NCBI RefSeq assembly: GCF_902459465.1
Contig: NC_047066.1
Location: 4,314,377-4,378,376, forward strand
From: Asterias rubens
Lineage: Eukaryota; Echinodermata; Asteroidea; Forcipulatida; Asteriidae
Reading direction: 5' to 3'
Length of the DNA: 64,000 nucleotides
The position numbers and the translations under genes are program-made. The notes under the pieces were generated by a model. That model saw only the letters and a program-made list of their open reading frames with translations. It had not been told where the DNA came from and did not search any database. Shown here one piece after another: positions 54,001-61,012 of this stretch (within the stretch, counting starts at the first letter, position 1; every line of letters starts with the position of its first letter).

Positions 54001-55432
54001 TAAGCCCACTTCTTTCTTATCTCTTCAGTCTCCTGACGATTTTTAGAGCAAACTAGTCGAAATGTTGAGACCAATTCAAGAACTGACTTCGCGGTAGTGC
54101 AGTTAATTACGATCCTATAAGCTAAAGTAGTAGTCCCAACCAATTTTCTATACCTTCCGCCTGGGTAGTAGTTAAAAAAGCAGGACAGTTCTTTTCGGAA
54201 CTGAGAAGTCTCCCAAACACCCGATCAATCTACTCCGCAGTAGTAGAATAAAGAAAGACAGTTCTCTAAGAACAAACTCTACCTGGCAAGTAGATACACA
54301 CATGGTGTTACCGCAAACCAAATATATAACAAGTACGTGTTATCCACTTGTTTCTGGAGAAATTAGGGTCAAATTCTATTATTTCTTTACAGGTTTTAAG
54401 AATTGTTTTTGGTAGTGAAAGATATCGTATGGAAGCAAACTATTAAAGAAAACAACAACAAAATATTTTACTTTTGCTTTCTTTATGCTGAAAGATTTTC
54501 TTCCCAATGTCTGGGTCCAATTTCATGGCACTACTTACAGCAGATTACGGTTGCAAGTCAGACCATGAAAATGAGCCCTGAACTCCACTAATGTAAAGGG
54601 CATTGATACGGTTATTGTGAAATACGCTATATAAGAATTTGTTTAGTATTATTTTTAGTAGTAATTCTTTTTGTTGCAGTATTATGAAAAACTCTTGCTC
54701 GTTCTGTGGAAGTGTCATGGCCGAACAGCTAAGAGCACCAAGTTCAAACTGTGTGTTCGAGTGTCAGTCGTGGCACATGTGTCCTTGAGCAAGACACTTA
54801 ACCATTGCTTTGTCCTTCTGATGGGACATAAAAAGCTGGTCCCATGTTTTGTGTAATGCACGCTTGGCGAAAAGAGAAGGGATTTGCCCCAATACACCTG
54901 GTTTGATTGGCAGCTTGTTGCGCCACTCTCTTGTAAGCCATTATAATGGTGCTATGTAAAAAGAGTAGATCTCACAAACCAAACGTAGTCCAACATACCT
55001 TGCAGGAACATGCTGTATGTTAAAGGGAAGGTACACATTTGGTAATTGTCAAAGACCAGTCTTCTCACTTGGTGTATCCCATCATAATCATAAAATATCA
55101 AGCCTGTGAAAATTTTGGTTCAATTGGTCATCAAAGTTGTTAGAAAATGAAGAAAGAAAAAACACCCTTGATGGACGAATTTGTGTGCTTTCAGATAATA
55201 ATAAAAGACTTCTAGCTAGAAGTCTTTTATTATTTTAGTGCGAAATTACCTCTTTCTCAAAAACTACGTTACTTCATATGGAATCGTTTCCCACAATGTT
55301 TTATCCTATCAACAGCTCTCCAATGCTCGTTACCAAGTCAGTTTTTAAGTGAATATTTGTTTTGAGTAATTACCAAATGTGTACCTTCCCTTTAAAGCAC
55401 CGAGTGACGGATATGCGCACTATATAAGAAGC

Positions 55433-55466
<34 letters not shown>

Positions 55467-57114
55467 ATTATTATAATATCCATAGCTTTAGCAAGTCGAC
55501 CATCAAGTTTCAATGCAGTGGAGCCAACAGCGTTACATGCCACCTCAATCAAGCCTCTGACAATGCAACAGAATGGGTGCAGTCTTTTCCAGTAACAAGC
55601 ACTGTGGTTTTCACCAGGGTGCCTGCTGAAGATTTGGGGCCAGGCTATCTGTAAGTTTCTGTCGTCATATTCCATCCTTTTGTCTATTTCAATAATTTAA
55701 TATAAATATCATGTCCAAGTTGATGGCTTCAACAGTGATCATGGCTGGATCACTTCAAGGCAGTGGACACTATTGGTAATTACTCAAAATAATTATTAGC
55801 ATAAAACCTTTCTTGGTGACGAGTAATGGGGAGAGGTTGATGGTATACAACATTGTGAGAAACGGCTCCCTCTGAAGTGAAGTAGTTTTCGAGAAAGAAG
55901 TAATTTTCCACGAATTTGATTTCGAGACCTCAGATTTAGAACTTGTTGTCTCGAAAACAACCATCTAAACGCACACAACTTCGCGTGACCAGGGTGTTTT
56001 TTTCTTTCATTATTATCTCTCAACTTCGATGACCGATTGAGCTCAAATTTTCACAGGTTTGTTATTTGTGTGCATATGTTGAGATACACCAAGTGAGAAG
56101 ACTGGTCTTTGACAATTACCAATAGTGTCCACTGTCTTTAAAGAAACATTACAGAATTGGTAAGAGGGAGAAAACAAATTGTCTAAGATCACAGCTTTAC
56201 ACAAAATTACAAGGTTTAATGATGATGATATTATAAAACATCCCTTGAAATATTTCTGTCTGAAATGTCATATTTGATGAGAAATAAATGAACATAATTT
56301 CCCGCTTGGAGTTTATCGCTCAGTGAGCGTTTAATTCATTGTTTTTGTTTACATCGATGTCATGCGAAATGTGGTATTGATTTTTTTACTATTTTCTCAC
56401 GACCCAGATGACCGATCAATCTCAAACTTTTACAGGTTTGTCAGCTAATGTATATGGTGGATTACATAAATTGCTTACACTGCCAGCAACTGTTTTGTTA
56501 GCAAAAATCAATTCTGTAATGTTCCTTTAAAAGTAAAAGCTGCTTGACTATGACACAGCTTTTTTTGTTCACGAAATGTATGAACTGAGATTACTCCTGA
56601 GGGAACCTGCCGTCGATTTCACAAAACTCTTCCTAACTTAGGATTAATCTTGGGACTTCCTAAAATTAATCCTAGCGTTTTTGAAATCGGCTGCTGGACC
56701 CAACTTTATAAACCTGTTTACCAGTAACCAAGTTTTTATACTTAGAATGGCAGAAAAAATTGGCGAAAGCAAAAGTGTATTTCATACATGATTTAGCAAC
56801 CTTGACATCGGTGCTGCCTCTGGGTCATCTTGGTGAACTCTAGTAATCCTATCGATTACAAACACTTGCATCCGACAATTTCCATTAACAAATTCAAGTT
56901 GAGAAATTTTGACATTGGTTTAATCCTTGTTATTTGTCTGTTTACTTTCTCCAGGTTATCAGGCCCGATACGCTGCGACAATGATCAATGCTTTGAAGAG
57001 ATGTACTTCCCTTTTAGTCCACGCTTTAAAGGTGATTCTCCACAGTATACCATTGGCGTGGCGCTGTTTCTAGTCTTGTTAACTATCGGTTATGTTGCAT
57101 TTACAAGACTTTGA
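33076..57114 (+). CDS. TCTN2: Tectonic-2 homologue, enlarged with mucin-like segments
   Basis: Tectonics are part of the MKS/B9 complex of the ciliary transition zone. Sixteen exons: 33076-33145, 35008-35171, 36336-36451, 37230-37334, 37783-37887, 38240-38298, 39007-39071, 39706-39802, 40536-40778, 46489-46929, 48165-48280, 48916-50443, 51803-52025, 53225-53470, 55486-55650, 56955-57114. Lengths sum to 3903 bases, 1300 residues, with no frame break. Signal peptide at 1-22; an unfamiliar Cys-poor, Asn-glycosylation-rich region to ~341; Thr/Pro mucin-like stretch ~342-405; tectonic core with CPCDLTSNKCDVNCCCD (~510-526) and DWSPFLCVE...LGYYF; second mucin-like insert ~842-941; VKF...SGNPGYIIG; GSLCSQSSLV...SGCILRLGW; third Thr-rich insert ~1111-1150; QQEILSARIK; C-terminal membrane helix ~1279-1297. 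Motif order matches human TCTN2 (697 residues) better than TCTN1 or TCTN3. Family is secure; TCTN2 over its paralogues is likely. Confidence 0.9.
33409..33541. mobile_element. Family D inverted-repeat element
   Basis: Nearly identical to 14309-14443. It lies in TCTN2 intron 1. The rest of that intron (33542-35007) shows A/T-rich unique sequence and no exon. Confidence 0.85.
35211..35660. mobile_element. Family A TTAA element with an insertion
   Basis: Both ends are present. About 50 extra bases (CATCCCAGTACAGTTTCC to TTTACTCAAGAC) interrupt the right part. TCTN2 intron 2. Confidence 0.75.
35680..35926 (+). mobile_element. SINE piece joined to a family A end
   Basis: 35690-35815 carries GTGTTTGAATCCCGTTC and CCTTGAGCAAGATGCTTTAC from the tRNA SINE family. 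35825-35926 is a family A right half ending in CAGTGCCTTTAA. Confidence 0.55.
35935..36268 (-). mobile_element. tRNA-derived SINE, near full length
   Basis: The minus strand begins GGCGTGGCCAAGCGGAGTAG AGC (A box), with GGGTTCGAATCCCGGTCG as B box, then the same body as 25150-25492. It ends 65 bases before a TCTN2 exon. Confidence 0.85.
36540..36895 (+). mobile_element. SINE, second family, with LINE-like tail
   Basis: GTAGGTTCGAGTCTCATTC (B box), CACGACACTTAACCAACC, GGATGGGACGTGAAGC, and the tail GGAGCGCTATATAAAAAGCC followed by ATT repeats. Confidence 0.7.
36905..37203 (-). mobile_element. Family G element starting at the hammerhead cleavage position
   Basis: Minus-oriented copy. The 3' end is at left (inverted form of ATTTGGTTTGTGGTAACACC). 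The sense 5' end at 37203 begins GAGACCAGTTAAG, exactly the bases that follow the predicted self-cleavage site in the copy at 54028-54071, with no TATA or hammerhead core upstream. It ends 26 bases before TCTN2 exon 4. Confidence 0.75.
37361..37640. repeat. 41-bp tandem repeat in TCTN2 intron
   Basis: About seven copies of a unit starting ATCCACAAGTCAAGGG and containing TGTTGACA. Start spacings are 41, 41, 42, 41, 39 and 48 bases. Intronic minisatellite. Confidence 0.85.
38530..38884. mobile_element. Family A TTAA element
   Basis: Left end slightly truncated (GGACACACTATTGGTAATT); right end intact (CCAGTGTCTTTAA). TCTN2 intron 6. Confidence 0.8.
39258..39680 (+). mobile_element. Family G element with TATA-like box and hammerhead-like fold
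   Basis: Plus-oriented copy: AATCAGAGCGTTGATTG, TATAAATAA at 39312-39320, a hammerhead-like fold at 39344-39388, then CTACTCCGC hairpins, CTACCTGGCAAGTAGATAC and the terminal GTGTTACCGCAAACCA. It lies in TCTN2 intron 7. Confidence 0.75.
39344..39388 (+). ncRNA. Hammerhead-ribozyme-like motif, probably inactive
   Basis: Stem I AGTCT/AGACT; core CTGCGAT, which lacks one A compared with CTGACGA; stem II GCCTAG/CTAGTC with one mismatch around loop AGCAAG; then GAAA and GGTT. The deleted core base predicts loss of activity. Confidence 0.55.
39909..40185. mobile_element. Family A element, internally deleted
   Basis: Both ends are present (GGCTTAAAGGCACTATTGG; CCAGTGCCTTTAA) but the hairpin part is reduced. 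TCTN2 intron 8. Confidence 0.75.
40425..40500 (+). mobile_element. tRNA-like SINE head
   Basis: GATAGCTAGGTTGGTAGAGC (A box) and GGTTCAAACCCC (B box) are spaced as in a tRNA, but the arms do not close. A SINE relic just upstream of TCTN2 exon 9. Confidence 0.5.
40823..41128. repeat. 153-bp tandem duplication
   Basis: A block with AAACTTGCTTAGCACAGAAA and GAAGTTTACCTTGTTGTGAC at 40823 recurs at 40976 almost unchanged. Family B-like termini (GCTAAGCA) are present. Recent local duplication in TCTN2 intron 9. Confidence 0.8.
41588..41686. mobile_element. Short palindromic element
   Basis: AATATTGGATGGCTTTGAGG GGGATACAAGAATAT pairs with its inverted copy at the right end. Confidence 0.7.
41687..42096. 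mobile_element. Element with TATTTATATCAGGCT inverted ends
   Basis: Outer ends TATTTATATCAGGCTG and AGCCTGATATAAATAATA. An inner hairpin GGAGCAATATTGAAGCAATATTGCTCC-like spans about 41996-42025. Directly abuts the previous palindrome. Confidence 0.65.
42322..42705. mobile_element. Family A TTAA element, full length
   Basis: TTAAAGGCAGTGGACACTAT at the left and its complement at the right, TTAA on both sides. One of the cleanest copies. TCTN2 intron 9. Confidence 0.85.
42990..43385. mobile_element. Family I2 element
   Basis: CACAATGTCCACAGATTTA near the left and the complement TAAATCTGTGGACATTGTG near the right; inner GAGTAAAACAAG and CCAAAACTACAGCGCC. A copy is at 62098-62470. Confidence 0.75.
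43527..43832. mobile_element. Family A element
   Basis: Left end TTAAAGGCACTGGACACTAT; the right end is diverged (CCAAGCTTGTCCAGAACC). TCTN2 intron 9. Confidence 0.7.
43838..44012. mobile_element. Family B foldback, short form
   Basis: AGCAGCTAAGCACAATAACA, and at the right GCATACTGCTCTATGAGATT GGACC-like. Confidence 0.6.
44180..44400 (-). mobile_element. SINE fragments
   Basis: GGTGGGATTCGAACCAATGA (inverted B box) and neighbouring GGTTCGAATCCCACTTAAG. Relative of 16820-17060. Confidence 0.5.
44407..44648. mobile_element. Family B foldback, long form
   Basis: Arms of about 90 bp: GGGCCCAATTTCAAAGAGCT GCTAAGCAC, CATGAAATTTCTTCCTTGAT and their inverted copies, with loop CAAACAACAG...AACAAGCAATATGCAAC. 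Other long copies are at 48403-48652 and 57222-57470. Confidence 0.85.
44990..45202. mobile_element. TTAA element, another subfamily
   Basis: TTAAAGGAACATATACCTTT at the left and GTTTACCTTCCCTTTAA at the right, around 200 bp. Confidence 0.6.
45205..45710 (+). mobile_element. LINE 3' end remnant
   Basis: A decayed SSFKQLLKTHLF-type reading frame at about 45250-45305 is followed by GCGCCATGAGCGTCATGCC and an ATT-rich tail, as at the 3' end of CR1/L2-type LINEs. Confidence 0.6.
45850..46130. repeat. Degenerate ~30-bp tandem repeat
   Basis: Repeated CTCGAAAATAAAATTAACTG units with variable spacing, in TCTN2 intron 9 shortly before the mucin exon. Followed by a family H piece to about 46300. Confidence 0.7.
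46128..46300. repeat. Family H repeat
   Basis: AATAGTTTCCCATAGACTTT, AAGTGCCCTTTGCAAACTG and AAATGGCCTTGCTCTCTCAA, as in the copy at 47395-47560. Confidence 0.6.
46930..47394. other. TCTN2 intron sequence, little recognised
   Basis: Mostly unique, with a relic of family N (GATGGATTGCACAAAACGTC) near 47310. No exon seen. Confidence 0.4.
47395..47560. repeat. Family H repeat
   Basis: AAGTTTCCCATGGACTTTAA and AAGTGCCCTTTGCAAAATG. The 23-bp minisatellite at 51141 may descend from this kind of sequence. Confidence 0.6.
47578..47898 (+). mobile_element. Family G element, decayed hammerhead
   Basis: AGTTGATTGACTCG, then CTGACGA...GAAA (47607-47636) with decayed stems, and GTAGTAGAATATAAAGC, CTACCTGGCAAGTAGAT and GTGTTACCACGAACC. 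The TATA portion is deleted. Confidence 0.7.
47899..48126. mobile_element. Family E foldback element
   Basis: GGTGCGTTCGATAAGCTTCC, GTGTCGACCCGC and the inverted right end AAGCTAATCAAACGCACCC. It directly abuts the family G copy and ends 38 bases before TCTN2 exon 11. Confidence 0.8.
48403..48652. mobile_element. Family B foldback, long form
   Basis: GGCACAATTTCATAGTAGAG at the left and AGCTCTATGAAATTGGGGGC at the right; long arms with TTTCTTCCTTGATAAAA. Confidence 0.85.
50655..51026. mobile_element. Family I TTAA element
   Basis: TTAAAGCCATTGGACCCTTT at the left and AAAGGGTCCAATGGCTTTAA at the right. A better preserved copy than 11985-12353. Confidence 0.85.
51141..51416. repeat. 23-bp minisatellite, 12 near-identical copies
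   Basis: Unit begins GGTGCCCTCTGCAAGG and ends TTCCAAT. Because 23 is not a multiple of 3 and the unit lacks stops, all three plus frames and some minus frames stay open; the apparent proteins are artefacts. TCTN2 intron 12. Confidence 0.95.
51464..51642. mobile_element. Inverted-repeat element, family T
   Basis: ACCTTTATCATGGTGCAGCC at the left and CATGATAAGGGTCTA at the right; inner AACATGACCAAGATGGAGGC as at 28652-28832. Confidence 0.8.
52068..52200. mobile_element. Inverted-repeat element, family K, diverged
   Basis: AGGCTGTGTTTGAATTGGCG with its inverted copy GCCAATTTGGATACAGCCT. Confidence 0.75.
52270..52790. mobile_element. Family L repeat interrupted by a palindromic element
   Basis: Flanks with CACCTCGGACCAATCAAAAC and TACCTGTCTTTATCC recur at 63385-63570. 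Inside, 52511-52661 is a palindrome with CCTCTCTTAATATTTATGCA arms and TACGTCA/TGACGTCA. 52270-52370 is a LINE/SINE tail. Confidence 0.65.
52842..53194. mobile_element. Family A TTAA element
   Basis: Both ends present. The right end is only about 30 bases from the acceptor of TCTN2 exon 14. Confidence 0.8.
53519..53942. mobile_element. Family E foldback, long nested palindrome
   Basis: GGTGCATTCGATTAGCTTCC at the left and GAAGCTAATCGAATACACCC at the right; several concentric inverted arms including GACGTCAGTGCACCTCGG and CCGAGGTGCACTGACATC. Inserted in the family G element. Confidence 0.85.
54028..54071 (+). ncRNA. Hammerhead-ribozyme-like motif (Penelope/retrozyme style)
   Basis: Stem I GTCTC (54028-54032) pairs with GAGAC (54067-54071). 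Core CTGACGA (54033-54039); stem II TTTAG/CTAGT weakened; GAAA at 54059-54062; then TGTT, a minimal stem III (A-U pair with a two-base loop) and predicted cleavage after U at 54066. This is the known core CUGANGA...GAAA...UH. The minimal stem III is the form described for Penelope-like elements. Stem II is decayed here, so activity is uncertain. Confidence 0.6.
54575..54665 (+). mobile_element. LINE/SINE 3' tail, family U
   Basis: CTCCACTAATGTAAAGGGCA, then GAAATACGCTATATAAGAAT. Confidence 0.5.
54705..55020 (+). mobile_element. SINE, tRNA head
   Basis: GTCATGGCCGAACAGCTAAG (A box), GTTCGAGTGTCAGTCG (B box), GTCCTTGAGCAAGACACTTA and GATGGGACATAAAAAGC. Followed directly by a family A2 element. 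Confidence 0.75.
55022..55398. mobile_element. Family A2 TTAA element
   Basis: TTAAAGGGAAGGTACACATT at the left and its complement at the right, with the TAAAAGACTTCTAGCTAGAA hairpin. Confidence 0.85.
55399..55475 (+). mobile_element. SINE/LINE tail with ATT microsatellite next to an acceptor
   Basis: GGATATGCGCACTATATAAG then about 13 ATT repeats. The tail runs to within about 10 bases of the acceptor of TCTN2 exon 15 (55486). It appears to be the 3' part of the SINE at 54705, split by the A2 insertion. Confidence 0.75.
55757..56142. mobile_element. Family A TTAA element
   Basis: Near full length. The right end shares its TTAA with the next element. TCTN2 intron 15. Confidence 0.85.
56139..56541. 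mobile_element. TTAA element, another subfamily
   Basis: TTAAAGAAACATTACAGAAT at the left and TTCTGTAATGTTCCTTTAA at the right, about 400 bp. It abuts a family A copy at a shared TTAA. Confidence 0.8.
56608..56700. mobile_element. Family F element, short
   Basis: GCCGTCGATTTCACAAAACT and an inverted right end, with CTTAGGATTAATC words. Confidence 0.6.
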
Positions 57115-57221
57115 ATATGAGGACGATAAGGTAGTTTTGTGGAAATGTGTCCATTGTTCCGATAAGCCAAAGAAACGTAATGTAAAACTGAGAGCAGTTA
57201 TTTAGTTCCTTTTCCAACAGA

Positions 57222-57470
57222 TCTGGGCCCCATTTCATTGCGCTGCTAAGCACAAAAGTTTGCTTAGCATGAAATTTCTTCCTTGATGAAAACAGGGTTA
57301 CCAACCGAACTTCCACGTGATTTTCAGGATAAGCAAACAACAGCTGAATACCAGTAACAAGCAGTATGCAACAAATGGAAATTCGGTTGGTAATCCTGTT
57401 TTTATCAAGGAAGAAACTTCATGCTAAGCAAATTTTTGTGCTTAGCAGCTCTATGAAATTGGGCCCTGGC
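57222..57470. mobile_element. Family B foldback, long form
   Basis: GGGCCCCATTTCATTGCGCT at the left and AGCTCTATGAAATTGGGCCC at the right. It lies about 110 bases after the TCTN2 stop. Confidence 0.85.
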
Positions 57471-57570
57471 TCTAGTTTGGGCTCTGACTCTGGCTTGGGT
57501 TCTGAATGGGGCTCTGGCTTAGGCTCCGGCTTGGAGTCCAGTTGGGGTTCCTTCTTGAGCTCTGTCTTGG
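57470..57570. repeat. Degenerate 12-bp GGCTCTGGCTTG repeat
   Basis: Repeats of GGGCTCTGACTCTGGCTTGG type that lead into the satellite. Confidence 0.7.
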
Positions 57571-58640
57571 GCTCTGGAACACTGGTACCTAGGCCTAACG
57601 AACACTAGTAACTAGGCCTATGGAACACCATTGCCTAGGGTCAAACAAACACTTTTACCAAGACCTCCAGAACTCTGGTGCCTAGTGCCTGGGCTCTGGA
57701 ACACTGGTACCTAGGCCTAACGAACACTAGTAACTAGGCCTATGGAACACCAGTGCCTAGGGTCAAACAAACACTTTTACCAAGACCTCCAGAACTCTGG
57801 TGCCTAGTGCCTGGGCTCTGGAACACTGGTACCTAGGCCTAACGAACACTAGTAACTAGGCCTATGGAACACCAGTGCCTAGGGTCAAACAAACACTTTT
57901 ACCAAGACCTCCAGAACTCTGGTGCCTAGTGCCTGGGCTCTGGAACACTGGTACCTAGGCCTAACGAACACTAGTAACTAGGCCTATGGAACACCAGTGC
58001 CTAGGGTCAAACAAACACTTTTACCAAGACCTCCAGAACTCTGGTGCCTAGTGCCTGGGCTCTGGAACACTGGTACCTAGGCCTAACGAACACTAGTAAC
58101 TAGGCCTATGGAACACCATTGCCTAGGGTCAAACAAACACTTTTACCAAGACCTCCAGAACTCTGGTGCCTAGTGCCTGGGCTCTGGAACACTGGTACCT
58201 AGGCCTAACGAACACTAGTAACTAGGCCTATGGAACACCATTGCCTAGGGTCAAACAAACACTTTTACCAAGACCTCCAGAACTCTGGTGCCTAGTGCCT
58301 GATGTATACTAGTGCCTAGGGCCTACGAAACACTGGTTACTAGGATCTAGGGAACACAGGTGCCCAGGGCCTTTGGAACACTGGTACCTAGGCCTAACGA
58401 ACACTAGTAACTAGGCCTATGGAACACCAGTGCCTAGGGTCAAACAAACACTTTTACCAAGACCTCCAGAACTCTGGTGCCTAGTGCCTGATGTATACTA
58501 GTGCCTAGGGCCTACGAAACACTGGTTACTAGGATCTAGGGAACACAGGTGCCCAGGGCCTTTGGAACACTGGTGCCTTGGCCTACAAAACACTGGTGCC
58601 TCACGCCAAAGGAACACTGGTGCCGAGGGCCAATGGAACA
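57571..58640. repeat. 122-bp higher-order satellite built of ~24-bp subunits
   Basis: GCTCTGGAAC starts at 57571, 57693, 57815, 57937, 58059 and 58181, exactly 122 bases apart. Each unit is five related subunits of 24-25 bases that share AACACTGGT and CCTAGGCCTA-like words. From 58300 a second unit type (GATGTATACTAGTGCC...) alternates with the first. No coding potential. Confidence 0.95.
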
Positions 58641-58826
58641 GATGAGGGGATAGTAGTGTACCACGATCTATAAATAATTCATCCTTACAATTGTGGACAT
58701 TTTGACAAACCTGTGTGACATGAAACAGTGCCTCTTTGTACAAGTGTAAATATTGTTGTACTGTTCATCATGTGTAGTTGCAAACATTTTGAAATGTTTA
58801 AAACCTGATTTAAACTGGGCTACCTT

Positions 58827-59214
58827 AAAGACACTGGACACTATTGGTAATTGTCAAAAACTAGTCTTTACAGTTGGTGTAACTCAACATATGCAAAAAA
58901 TATCAAACCTTTGAAAAATTGAGCTCAATCGGTCGTCGAAGTTGCGAGATATGAATGAAAGAAAAAAATACCCTTGTCACACAAAGGTGTGTGCGTTTAG
59001 ATGGTTGATTTTGAGACCTCAAGTTCTAAATCTGAGGTCTCGAAATCAAATTCGTGGAAAACTACTTCTTTCTCGAAAACTATGGCACTTCAGAGGGTGC
59101 CGTTTCTTACAATGTTTTATACCATCAACCTCTCCATATTACTCGTCACCAAGAAAGGTTGTATGCTAATAATTATTTTGAGTAATTACCAATAGTGTTC
59201 ACTGCCTTTAAGCG
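58827..59214. mobile_element. Family A TTAA element
   Basis: Reverse-oriented, near full length; CTTAAAGACACTGGACACTA at the left and CACTGCCTTTAA at the right. Confidence 0.85.
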
Positions 59215-59251
59215 GCAGGCTCAGTGGCCATGGGGTTATGACATCTGCAGC

Positions 59252-59408
59252 CGATGTCAAAAAGAGCTAGTCCTAACTTCGGACTAGTCCTAGGAGATAT
59301 TAAAAACTTAAGGGTTACACATGTCACATATTCGGTTCACTGTTAGAAAGAGTAATTCGTCCTAACTCGAGATAAGACTAGTCCTAACTCTTTGTGAAAT
59401 CGACAGAT
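59252..59408. mobile_element. Family F inverted-repeat element
   Basis: GAGCTAGTCCTAACTTCGGA and AAGACTAGTCCTAACTCTTT GTGAAATC-like ends. Confidence 0.7.
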
Positions 59409-59816
59409 TTTAATACGGGGGTTTGGTTTGAATCCTACCTGAGTAGCCTGTGGAGTTTTCCCTCTTGGACTCTTGAGTATAAAGTGCTTATCACATAGGG
59501 CCAAAATAGTCATCGTTTTAAAGTGTGTGCAGTTAATTTTTTTAAACTTTTGTAAATGTTATCTATATATTGTGACAGTAAACATTGAGGCACTCTTACA
59601 GACATAATGGGCTTTAAAAAAAAACGCCTCAAAAATACACAACTGTTTTATATTACTGCTAGGCCCATAATAATTATTATTGTAAATTGTTTGCCCTAAA
59701 ATTATCGACACAAATTGTACATTTTAAAAATACCTCAAATGACATTGGTTTGTAAATATTTTGAACTTTCTGTGTTTGATTGTTGAATTTAAAAGCTTTA
59801 TTTGGTATTTTATCTA

Positions 59817-59822
59817 ATAAAG
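59817..59822 (+). terminator. Candidate polyA signal downstream of TCTN2
   Basis: AATAAA followed by a GT-rich stretch. If used by TCTN2 the 3' UTR would span the whole satellite; a nearer signal was not found. Low confidence. Confidence 0.25.
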
Positions 59823-59824
59823 CT

Positions 59825-60600
59825 GGTTGTTTCTTAAAGATTTTGTGATTTTATCTGATTTCAGCCAGTCTTCTGACAAAGATGCAAGGCTTACCCCCTT
59901 CTTGTTTTATTTGATTTCATACAAATTTTTGACAAAAGCTTAAGGTTTACCCGTTATGAATTTATCAGATTTCAGGCACATTTAAACTAAAATGCAAGAG
60001 TTATATCCCTTGTGATTTTTTTTATTTCAGCAAATTTTTGACAAAAATTCAAGGCTCTCCACCTATGATTTTATTGTAGTTCAGCTATTTTTTGACAAAA
60101 ATGCAAGGCTTACCCCCTCGTGATTTTATTAGATTTTCAGCCAGTTTGGGAAAAAACTGTAAAGCTCATCTCTTGTGATTTTATCTGATTTCAGCTAATT
60201 TTGGACAAAAATGCAAGTCCTACCCCTTGTGATTTTATTTGATTTCAGCTAATTTTGGACAAAAATGCAAGTCCTACCCCTTGTGATTTTATTCGATTTC
60301 AGCTAATTTGGACAAAATTCCAAGGCTTACCCCCTGTGATTTTATCCGAATTCAGCAAATTTTGAATAAAAAATGCAAGGCTTACCCCTTGTGATTTTAT
60401 TTGATTTCAGCTAATTTGGCCAAAAAAGCAAGGCTTACCTTCTAATGATTTTATCTGATTTCAACTAATTTTGACAAAAATGCAAGTCTTCCCCCTTGTG
60501 ATTTTATTCGATTCCAGCTAATTTGGTCAAAAATGCAAGGCTTACCCCTTGTGATTGTATCTGATTTCAGCTAATTAGGACAAAAGTGCACGAAACTCAC
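59825..60600. repeat. ~56-bp tandem array with splice-acceptor-like units
   Basis: About 13 diverged copies containing TGTGATTTTATCTGATTTCAG, then (after a break) CTAATTTTGGACAAAAATGC and AAGGCTTACCCC. Further copies lie at 60895-60990. Each plus-strand unit carries CTGATTTCAG, which resembles a branch site plus AG. Low-complexity, non-coding. Confidence 0.85.
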
Positions 60601-61012
60601 ACATTTTTTATCAGTCTCACCAATACTTTATTCACCAGAAAAACCTACGTGATATCTTACACTGTGCCTTTCTAGGGTGTCAAATATTTACAAAAAATAT
60701 TTACATTTTTTTTTTTTAATATATGAGAATTAAGACATGACCTCTTCATTTGATGGATTATCAACAACTAATTTCTATATATTTTCTGGTCAAAATATCT
60801 AAGGATGATTGCATTAAGAAGGGAACAAACATTTTGGGGCATACTACCCCACTTTTCAGTCTTGACAAAAACTAACCCTTTTTAAGATTTCAAAAATTTG
60901 TTGACAACAATGCAAGGCTTACTATAAGATTTCAGCCCATTTTTGACAAAAATGCCAGGCTTACCCTAGTGATTTTATCAGATTCTCACTTCATTCCACA
61001 CTTGTCTCTGTT
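60601..61012. other. No gene recognised
   Basis: A/T-rich sequence ending in two more units of the preceding array (60895-60990). Confidence 0.4.

Larger units (their letters stand above)
53484..54335 (+). mobile_element. Family G element with inverted end, interrupted by family E
   Basis: 53484-53518 (AGGCATTGCATGGTGAGGTA TCAA) is the inverted form of the family G 3' end seen at 39640-39680. After the family E insertion the element resumes at 53943 with TTTGGTTTGCGGTAA, the inverted form of its own 3' TTACCGCAAACCAAA. It then shows TATAAATA (53995-54002), a hammerhead-like fold (54028-54071) and the usual body. Without the insert it is about 425 bp, with no coding capacity. Confidence 0.75.

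Noticed and set aside
57571-58640. CRISPR-like array
   Set aside because: The repeats are contiguous tandem units with no unique spacers, and the genome is eukaryotic.
58498-58743. 81-codon minus-strand ORF
   Set aside because: Translation of the 122-bp satellite.
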